Source of the DNA: an uncultured Bacteroidia bacterium
GTDB taxonomy: Bacteria; Bacteroidota; Bacteroidia; Bacteroidales; Prolixibacteraceae
NCBI GenBank assembly: GCA_903923905.1
Contig: CAIXZH010000022.1
Span: 1-43,504 of the forward strand
DNA length: 43,504 nucleotides
Direction of reading: 5' to 3'
The position numbers and the translations under genes were made by a program. The notes beneath the pieces were generated by a model that did not search any database, was not told the origin of the DNA, and saw nothing but the letters and a program-made list of their open reading frames with translations. The stretch's first letter is position 1, and each line of letters opens with the position of its first letter. Positions 34,123 through 43,000 of this stretch are shown here, piece by piece.

Positions 34123-35430
34123 CTAAGAGATTAAGTAATTTAGTGGGGCCGATTGAAGTAAGGTAGTCTGGTGATCCTTCATCTGTGCTAAAAACTCTTT
34201 TTGCATACCAAGTAAATCACCTGCTGGTAATACAACCCAATAATCAGTGCCAAACATAATTTTATCCGAAATATCCGGATTCATATTTAATTCTTTACCA
34301 AATGCATTAAATAATTCTTTCTCGACAACATTGAAAGAAAAATCGGTAAAAACCTTCCAATTTGGGTTTTTCATCATTTTCAATATAGTCGTAATCCTGT
34401 CATTCTTCCCTGATTCATGATGATTTTTCCAATTTGTATCACCTCCAAAATGGGCAAAGTCCAGCTTTAGTTTAGGATATTTGTCTAACACGGGTATCCA
34501 TAATTCAGGATCGTTAAGGTATTTAGCTCTTTCAGTTCGGGAATCACCAGGAATTGTGAATTCAAATTCCCCGGTTGAATCACAAACCTGTATACTTTTT
34601 TTGAAAGTAGATACAATTTCACCACCACAGTGAGTCAATACAGGTATGTTCTTTTCGGCACAAATCTGGAAAATTGGGTCTAAACGGAGATCACTGGGCA
34701 GATAGCCTAATGATGGGTAGCATTTCACGCCGAAAAATGGAGTTTCAGGATCAGTAAAAGCGCTAAGGAACAAATCATAAAGGTTCTCATTGGGATCATT
34801 ATGATCTGCCCGGCGTGGATCAACAGGCAGGAACGGAACGATAGGTCGCTGCAGCAGAATTTGCTTGATCTCAATAATCTGTTGAAATAATTTTTTCTCC
34901 GGTTTAATTCCCCATCCGGTTTCCAGATCCATCATTAAAATCCCTGCAATAAATGGTCTATTTTCAAACTCTGGCAGTTTCAGGATGCTAAAATTATCGA
35001 TATAATTATCATACACCTCCAGCATACTTTGTTTTTTAAGAACCTTGAAAGCTTCTTTTAAGTCAAATCCAAATAGTTCGATGGGTTCAATAATTTCGAC
35101 TAAACTTTCAATCTCATTTTCCAGTCTTTGCCATTCTCCCTCAACATCTGATGTCTTTATTTCCAGGTCATCGTAGATCTCTGCCTCTTTTTTGGCTATT
35201 AGACTATCAGAAGAAAACAATTCAAGTCCAATGCTTTCAAAAATCTTACTTTTCAGTAATCGAAGCAATATATAAGCAACTGTCAAACACTTTTCATCAA
35301 AAATATGGGTATGAATATCAATTATACAATCGGGTTTATTGAGTAATCCTGTTGTCAATAGAGAGAGACGTGAATGAGGATTGTTACTGATTTTTTCACT
35401 AGCAATTTTGAGAAATTTAGTTGGTTCCAT
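34123..35430 (-). CDS. Amidohydrolase-2 family TIM-barrel metal-dependent hydrolase
   Basis: 435 residues. Candidate metal ligands appear in order: HTH at 40-42 (IDIHTHIF), Lys236 in GVKCYPS, His267 in PVLTHCGGE, His327 in LDFAHFGGD and Asp396 in MFGTDYW. This is the pattern of Amidohydro_2-type hydrolases and decarboxylases. An unusual helical insertion of about 110 residues (roughly 50-155) separates the first strand from the rest of the barrel. Its gene begins 12 bases after the EAD-trypsin stop, consistent with one transcript. The substrate is unknown; association with a protease adaptor system is not something I know for this family. Confidence 0.8.
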   Translation of the reverse strand: MEPTKFLKIASEKISNNPHSRLSLLTTGLLNKPDCIIDIHTHIFDEKCLTVAYILLRLLKSKIFESIGLELFSSDSLIAKKEAEIYDDLEIKTSDVEGEWQRLENEIESLVEIIEPIELFGFDLKEAFKVLKKQSMLEVYDNYIDNFSILKLPEFENRPFIAGILMMDLETGWGIKPEKKLFQQIIEIKQILLQRPIVPFLPVDPRRADHNDPNENLYDLFLSAFTDPETPFFGVKCYPSLGYLPSDLRLDPIFQICAEKNIPVLTHCGGEIVSTFKKSIQVCDSTGEFEFTIPGDSRTERAKYLNDPELWIPVLDKYPKLKLDFAHFGGDTNWKNHHESGKNDRITTILKMMKNPNWKVFTDFSFNVVEKELFNAFGKELNMNPDISDKIMFGTDYWVVLPAGDLLGMQKEFLAQMKDHQTTLLQSAPLNYLIS

Positions 35431-35442
35431 CGGACAGGATTT

Positions 35443-36492
35443 TTAAGTAAGTAAAATCGGCTTATTGATTTCTTTGCTATGCTGAACAATATTTTTAATT
35501 AAAATACCTTCGTTTGCACCGCGTTTCTCACCTGTAGCAGGGTTAATAACAAGTCCCCCGTCCTCTTCGGTTTTACCTGCATGGTGTAATGCAATCACTT
35601 TCCAATCATTATTAAAAACAGGTGATCCGCTGGAACCCCTTTCAGTATCAGTCATGTACAATAGTCTTGTCCCGTTAATTCCAATGATTTTGTTCGCAGT
35701 TAATGCGATCTGTTTGGTTTGCCCCAAAGGATGCTGAATGATGGTGACAGGGTTATCGATTTGAGGTTCTGAAAAAGTATCCAACTCTAAATAACCCCAC
35801 TGGGAAATTGGGTTAGATGGATTATCCTTGATTTTGATATATACATAGTCGAATTCTGAAATTGGGCTGAACGGATAATCATTTGCTTCAAGATAAAATT
35901 CGCATGTTTTTCGCAGATTGCCCAGTAAGTCTTCCTCGAAATCAAAAATGATTTTTGAAGAGGAAACCTTTTCTTTTGTAGGTAAAACATGAAAATTAGT
36001 CATTAAAAATCCATTTTTCAATATAAAACCTGTCCCTTTTTCACCATCTGCTCTTAATACCTGGCAAACACTTTTAGCAGCCTGAATTCCTTGTTGCAAC
36101 CATCTAATTTTCACTAAATGATTGACCGGCCCGAGTATTTTTTCCAGATTTTCATTACTTGTTGTTTTATATAAACCAGATTTGAGTTTTCCAAGTAATT
36201 GTTGAATCTGGATTTCTTTGAAGGCATCATTGACGATATTTGTCAAATTAACTTTTATTCGAGCTTCGGCTACAGTTGCGTTTTCACTGGAGATTAATCC
36301 ATTTGTTAGCCTATTTTTCAGTGAATTTAATTGAGATTTGTTCAATAAAATAGATAATGACATATCTTTTGAAATAGGAGAAAATTTTTCATCCAGGATT
36401 TCCAAAGCTTCATCCAATTTGTTAAACTCAATCAGTTTATTAGTGATTTCTGACACTAATTTAAATGCATCATAATTGGGAAATATTTCCAT
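35443..36492 (-). CDS. EAD-trypsin fusion: effector-associated domain plus S1-like serine protease
   Basis: 349 residues. Residues 1-97 are helical (LVSEITNKLIEFNKLDEALEI and SQLNSLKNRLTNGLIS...AEARIKVNLTNIVND), resembling EAD11-like adaptor domains. A connector (about 98-140, IRWLQQGIQAAKSVCQVLRA) leads into a trypsin-fold protease. Its triad is His168 in LMTNFHVLPT, Asp215 in SEFDYVYIKI and Ser288 in ERGSSGSPVFN. There is no signal peptide, so the protease is cytoplasmic. EAD-protease proteins are known components of bacterial conflict systems, in which like domains recruit partners. This gene leads the cassette, with only a small ORF upstream. Confidence 0.82.
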   Translation of the reverse strand: MEIFPNYDAFKLVSEITNKLIEFNKLDEALEILDEKFSPISKDMSLSILLNKSQLNSLKNRLTNGLISSENATVAEARIKVNLTNIVNDAFKEIQIQQLLGKLKSGLYKTTSNENLEKILGPVNHLVKIRWLQQGIQAAKSVCQVLRADGEKGTGFILKNGFLMTNFHVLPTKEKVSSSKIIFDFEEDLLGNLRKTCEFYLEANDYPFSPISEFDYVYIKIKDNPSNPISQWGYLELDTFSEPQIDNPVTIIQHPLGQTKQIALTANKIIGINGTRLLYMTDTERGSSGSPVFNNDWKVIALHHAGKTEEDGGLVINPATGEKRGANEGILIKNIVQHSKEINKPILLT

Positions 36493-36558
36493 AATATGCT
36501 ATTTATTATACTCTTCATGGCAGAAAATTAGATTGCTGTTTTACCAAATCCCTTAGCA

Positions 36559-36738
36559 TTAAACTGCCTTGATTGTATTTTGCTCTAAAAACTCACCTGA
36601 TTTCTCAAATACTTTGAATGGAGCAAAGAAACATAATGAACTCTTTAATATGGCATAAGGATTTTTTGTGTCTCCCATAAAGCCATATTTAAAAGCTTTC
36701 ATCTTTGGGCGGCGAATGTGCAGGAAGAATTTCATCAT
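36559..36738 (-). CDS. Possible small ORF upstream of the EAD-trypsin gene
   Basis: A 59-residue frame from tandem ATGs (36738/36735) to TAA at 36559. The N-terminus reads MMKFFLHIRRPKMKAFKYGF and is basic; the middle has SSLCFFAPFKVFEK. It ends 66 bases before the EAD-trypsin start. No family is recognised and the length is close to chance, but the position, strand and absence of any other gene make it worth recording. It could be a leader peptide or a remnant of a longer gene. Confidence 0.3.
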   Translation of the reverse strand: MMKFFLHIRRPKMKAFKYGFMGDTKNPYAILKSSLCFFAPFKVFEKSGEFLEQNTIKAV

Positions 36739-36763
36739 AAAAGATTTAATGTTTAAATCTTTA

Positions 36764-36802
36764 TTAAATATACAAAATAGTTTGAGGATTTTGTATATTT
36801 AA
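36764..36802. promoter_or_regulatory. 15-bp perfect inverted repeat upstream of the accessory cassette
   Basis: Arms 36764-36778 and 36788-36802 are exact reverse complements separated by 9 bases. It lies 26 bases before the small ORF and about 270 before the EAD-trypsin gene. It could be an operator or a hairpin; it is AT-rich, so a protein-binding site is as likely as a stem-loop. The rest of 36803-37001 holds no gene that I can support. Confidence 0.5.
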
Positions 36803-37001
36803 AATCCAAAAAATTTAATAAATTTTAAAAAAAATCAACATATGCCGGATTGTCTCTGAAATTCATAACTAAGAGGGGCAATATAACGTACTGAATCGAA
36901 TAAAAAAGCAGCATCATAAAAAGCCAATATTCAATCTTACTTCCACTAACTACCTTTGGTATTATTCAATGAGATGCCTTTATATTGTCATCTCTGATTT
37001 G

Positions 37002-40000
37002 TCAATTTTTGATCCACCGGATCTTTTCGGAAACAAGGGCTTTATCCGACTCGATCTTCAACAAATAAAGTCCGGTACTGGCATTCACTAACGGAATGTC
37101 ATTCAGATCCTGTCCCGTAAGGGTCATTTCATTGACAATTCTGCCGGTCATATCGTAAATCAATGCCCTGGCTGGCAGGTCAATTGCACCCAAAACCCGT
37201 ATTAATTGCGATTGCGGCATTGGGATAACTTTCAGATCGGGTTTTGGAGCCATCGGAGTTATTGCTATTGATTCTGCTGTATGGATGTAGAACCGTCCGG
37301 CACCCTGTGTTGCAGAGCCAAGCACGACAGAGTAAACACTTCCGTCATCCAGTCTGGTAAATATCCCTGCACTCCTGTCCTCAAGATAAACCTTTAAATT
37401 TGAAGGAAGATTGTCTGCAACCGCTTTAAAGGTAACTGTTGATCCTCCTGCTGCCACAAGCCCTACAGGTACCACAAGGTTTTCATAATTATTGTCGGGA
37501 AGACACTGGATGGCAAAATCAACCCCATTATCCTGCACCAGTCGGGTAAAGAGACTGAATGGGACGGGACCATTATTAAACATCCCGGCATCCCAACCCG
37601 GATCGAGTCCGGTGGTCATCCCGGAAACATATTTAACTGAGGTGCTCATCTTATCAGTTCCGGTTTCTGCAGATAATGTGATTGCAGGAAAAAGCAAAGG
37701 GGCAGATTTAAAAGCATTTGAGGTAGCGCTTTTCATTGCTGTGGTAAAACTCACACTTTGCATTCCCGATGCCGATTTTACGAAGAACCCTTCACCTGAG
37801 GAGAGCTCAAAGCTACTTGAGTTATTGATCGCAGTATAACCATAGGTTGAAACATCACCAATATCCGACACATAAATGGCCAGATAGCTTGGATTAATGA
37901 TTGCGCTGTTTGCCGTCAGAAATTTAATAACATCCAATGCACACGGGTAGGGGTTTCCGATAAGGTTCCATCCGTTACCCGTTTGCGCAATCCCTATTGA
38001 TTGGTTTCCCGCTGCAAGTGTTCCGACAAAGCTAACATTCCCGTCATCAGCCGGGTCATTCCCCTGTCCTGTACCAGCACCAGTTGCCCGCAAAACCTGG
38101 AATCCCTTACCTGGAACGCCAAACGTACCGGAGGTGTTTGAGCCAGAAACCAGGTAATAATTCCAAGAATCATTACTCTCGGTATAGGGAGCAAGTCCGA
38201 AGTTAGTCGTATTTCGGGCGATCTGGTTTGCATTCGGAGCGGTTCCCACAAAATCTGAAACGGTTTGTCCCCCAGTGGCAGCGGGCGAAATTAAGTGCCA
38301 GAGATCCCCGGACATCCAGCGCTGCACAGTTGCCGATACTGCCGAGTTATTATTCAAAAGGGTACCGGTGGTGCCGGCAGCATCGGAAGTGGCCTGAATC
38401 ACCAGTCCGGCAGCCCCAGCATTGTTGGAAATGGTATTGGCAACAGTAAGTGCCCCTGAACTGGTAATTGTCAACACGCTGCCCGAATTGATGGTCAGGT
38501 TGTGACAGGTGATGGCATCATCCACCTGAGGCTGGTAAGTTCCCGTGGCGATGATCACATCTGCTCCCGAAGGGGGAGCATCCCCGTTGAAGGAGAACCA
38601 GTTGGTTGCGTCATCCCACTCGTTATTGTTGATTCCTGTCCAGGTCCAGTTGTTGGATACCCCGCTGGGTACCACCTCACCGGTTGAAAGGATGGTTGAA
38701 GAATAATACAATGATCCGTCATAAAACCGGGTCTGAGCCAGCTGCATGGAGGTTAACCCTGTATTTGAACTGCCGACAAATATTTTACCTGATATGCCGG
38801 AGCTCCCGTTGTATGTACCGGTCCAGCCTGATATGGTCAGGATTTGTCCGGCGGACCACCCTACTCCGTTGCTCGCTGCGAAAGTGAGGGTGTGACTCCC
38901 TGTTCCAAGGACGATTGCTGAATTATTAGTCAGATCAAGGGTTCCGACTGTTTCTGAATAACCAGTTATTGCACCCGTTTTAAATGTGCCACCATCCAGA
39001 ATGATTGCACCCGAATTGGAGAACAGGTTCGAAGCGCCTAAAATTAAATTACTGTTCCCGCTTACCGTTGTTGATCCCGAAACGGTAACTGTGGCTGTTG
39101 GAGTCACTGAGGCAGATCCTGATATGGTAAGATCACCTAAAATTGACAAGGATGTTCCCGGCATGGTCACCGATCCGCTTCCGCTAAGAGAGAGGTTATA
39201 ATATCCGGGTATTATGCCATTGGGAATAATAACGGTCTGATCTGATCCATTATAGTTAAAGGTTGTGCCTGAACCCGTGGCATTTAAGATGCCGGAACCA
39301 GAAAGGGTAATGGCTCCGGAAATCCCTATGGTATTGCCAGTGCCAGGATCTAAACTGGCACCGGAAGCAACGGTAAGGCTGTTAAAATTGGTGGAGCCGA
39401 CCAGTGTAGCAGAGGCATTGGTGAAGATTACGGTGCTGCTGCCGGGATTAAAGGTCCCTTCGTTTTGCCATGCCCCTGTTCCACCTGATATAGTCAGCCC
39501 TGGTGTCCCTGTACTGTTTACAACGGCCCCTGACTGTATCTGTATCGAATTGATTGTCTGGGCAATATTGGGAAGAACCGGGTAATAGGGGAGACCGCCC
39601 GGAATAGTCACATCGGAAGTTGAAATAGGAACGCCACCCTCCCAGTTCCCCGGAAGCTGCCAGTCGGTATGGCCCGACGGACTGCCCCCCAACCAGGTAA
39701 TATTGGTGCCATAAAGAGCTGTACCAATAGTCCAGTTTCGTTGATTCCAGGCACTGCCCGAAAGGAAGTATAACCCGACATTGCTGAACCCAACCCACCC
39801 GTCGGTAGTGTTGGAATACGAACGCCCCGCGTCATCTACCCGGTTATTCTGTAAAAGATAAACATCAAATAAATCGAGATTTGCCGGCATATTTCCATTC
39901 AGTTCACCCTGGAGGTAATGAAGGTTCATGGCAAGTCTGGTATTGGACTCTGTTGGCTGGTCGCCTGAGGCATAAGAGCTTATGATGTCATAATACCGGT

Positions 40001-43000
40001 TTACGGCATCTGTTTTCCAGGGGACGCCGCCTGAACCGGTTAAGATGATTTTAAAACTTACTGATGCCGGGAGTGGCCCAACTGTCATGGCCATTGTCGT
40101 AAACTGGTTTCCAAAAGAATAGGTAGTGCCAAGGGCAAATGTAGTGCGTTTCACAATCCCCGTTACATCTCCGGTTCCTGTAGTTGTGGCAGATCCTCCC
40201 ATGGTCAGGGTATAAGTACTCATATCCAGGCAACCCTGGGTTGCAGAGGCATTGGAGCTACTGAGGTTCAATATCCCGTTAACAGTGATATTTCCCTCTG
40301 CTGTTTTGGAGTTATTGCCCGCTCCGCTGATGGTCAGGTTGCTGTAGGTGATTGCTTCAATAGATTGAGCAGTAGCTGCGGCATATTCCACAGTGGTCCC
40401 ATCGGCAATTGTTCTTGTTTGGGTATCAGGAAATGTTGTCGCTGTAGAACTGCCTAATTTAAAAGTACCCGAATGAATATTGATGGTTCCGGAGGAGTAA
40501 CCCGGACCGGTTAGCTGATAACCGTTGTCATAAAATAAGCTGCCTGAAGTATTGTTTCCTATGGTCAGATTAGTAGTATTTGCGGTGACACCCAATAGTA
40601 CGCCAGCTGTATTATTGATATCCAGGGCTTTGAAGGTGGTTGAACTGGTCCCTCCTATAGTCTGCACTGCAGTACCGTTGAAGTTTAGGAATCCCGTGCC
40701 CCCGGAAAGGGTGCCACCGTTATTGGTCCAGTTGCCAGCCAGGTTATGGGTGTATGATCCGGCTGTAAATGTTGTTCCGGAACCCAAGGTTACCTGTCCC
40801 AGTATGGTCAAAGCACCCCCGGCAGCAGCAGTGGCAGAGCCGCCCAAAATAAAATCACCATTAATATTCAATGCAGAGGCCGGCAGCGTTTTTGTTCCGG
40901 TTCCACTGAGTATCAGGGTGCTGTATCTGAGTGTTGAGGCATTTGGAATCACAACACTCTGTGATCCGCCATTGTAGTTCACAGTCGTGGGACCCTGGGA
41001 TACCAGGCTCCAGGTTCCACCGTTCGAAACCGCCCCGGCAATGCCAATTACAGCGTCCGATTCAGCGGCAAGCAATGTTCCAGAATTGATCATCAAATTG
41101 TAAAAGTTGGTTGTCCCTGAAACGGTAGCGTTGGCATTTGCAAAAATGACCGTGCTTGTATTTGGAACAAAGGTTCCCTGATTGTTCCAGGTCCCGGAAC
41201 TTCCATCAAGAGTAAGTTGTGCTCCTGAGGTCGCATTTAAAACTCCTCCGTTCTGAATTTCAATTGTCGAAATTTCAGCTGTTGCAGGAAGGGTAGGTAT
41301 ATAACGTGTTGTACTGGCATCAGGGATAATTACATTATCTTCAGAACCCGGGACAAAATCGGAAGACCAATTGGTCGCATCATTCCAATCAGTACTTGTA
41401 TTGCCCGTCCAGGTATAACTGGTTGTTGCCGTATTCGCAAGGGTAAGTTCAGTACCCGATGGAAAACTGCCGAAATCTACCTCTGAAATGGTAATAAAGT
41501 TATTGGTCATATCAAAATTAGATCGTTGCCCTTCGAGGGCAGGATATCCGCTGACATAGGACCAGGGAACCAGAAGGCTTTCGGTATTTGAATTCAGTTC
41601 GGAATTCAGGTAATGGACTGTCAGGGTTGCAAATGCACCGCCTCCCACGGCACCTGTGTCTGTCATAATATAATGGCGAAGAATTCCGTCGGTTTTCCAT
41701 GACGGCGCTGCTCCAAGACTGATGTTCAGGCTTATCGTCGAGGGTATAGCTCCACTGGATGCGAAGGAAATGGAAGAATACTGATTTCCAAAAGTATAGG
41801 TCGTACTCGCAACAAGGGTGGTCCTGCGCACAGTACCCGTCACATCACCTGTGCCGGTGGTAGTGGCATTAGTCCCCATATTCAGGGTATAGCTGCCCAG
41901 ATCCAGAGCTCCTGCCGAAGCAGAGTGGTTAGGACTATTCAGGTAAAGAATTCCGTTGACTGTCTGATTGGCGCTGGCAGAAATACCGTCACCTGCAACA
42001 GATTTGTATATGGTCAGATTGTTGAACGTATTTGAGCCCGTAACAGACTGTGGTGCAGTACCGTTAAAAACAACTGTACTGTTGTCTGGTATAAAAGTTC
42101 CGCTGTTGCTCCAGTTTCCGCCAACACTCAGGTTAAAGGAGGAGGCTTCCAGAGAAGTGCCCGAACCGATGGTAAGGTTTCCTGTTACTGCCAGATCCTG
42201 CATAATGGTCACCGAAGCGGTTCCGCCAAGGATAAAATCTCCGGTTACAGACATCTGCTGGGCCGGCATAGTCTTCGTGCCACTTCCGCTCAGGATTAAT
42301 GTGCTGTACCTGTTGGTGCTGGTATTGGGAATAACAACAGTTTGATTGCTACCGTTATAGTTGATTGTGGTAGGACCCTGGTTCACGGTTCTCCATATTC
42401 CGTTGTTGGTCACTGCTCCAGCAATACCAAGTACTGCACCCGATTGAACGGCAAGTGTTGTTCCTGAATTAATGGTCAGGTTATAAAAATTGGTAGTTCC
42501 TGAAACAGTGGCATTAGTATTTGTGAAGATGACATTGCTATTATTCGGGTTGAAAGTTCCGAAGGTTGTCCAGGTTCCGCTGCTTCCATTAAGCGTCAGT
42601 TTTGCTCCTGAAACAGCATTCAAGGTTGCACCACTTTGAATTTGAATGGTTGAAATTTGGGTCGTATCGGGAATTGATGGTTGATAGGTCGTACCACTTG
42701 GAATAATTACAGTGCTGCCTGCAGTTGGCACTAAGGCTGAAGTCCAATTACTGGCAGTTCTCCAGTTCGTACTGGTTCCACCCAACCAGGTGCAGGAGGT
42801 CAATGCTGTATTGTCAAGGGTAAATGCTGTTCCTGAAGGAAAACTGAAATTGACATTTGCAATGGTAATAAAGTTGTTCGTAACGTCATAATTGGTACGC
42901 CCTATTTCCATTATAGTACCGCTGACATCGATCCAGGGAACTAAAATGGTTTCGGTGTTTGAATTGAGTTCCGAATCAAGGTAGTGGATCAAAATGGTCC

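Noticed and set aside
34115-36878. A 15-base near-identical direct repeat (34115-34129 and 36864-36878) that could look like attachment sites
   Set aside because: It is short and AT-rich, neither copy is at the tRNA, and no integrase is present; it is likely coincidence.
39265-42345. Long plus-strand frames opposite the large surface protein
   Set aside because: They mirror the repetitive coding strand, which favours open antisense frames, and show no domains or starts of their own.
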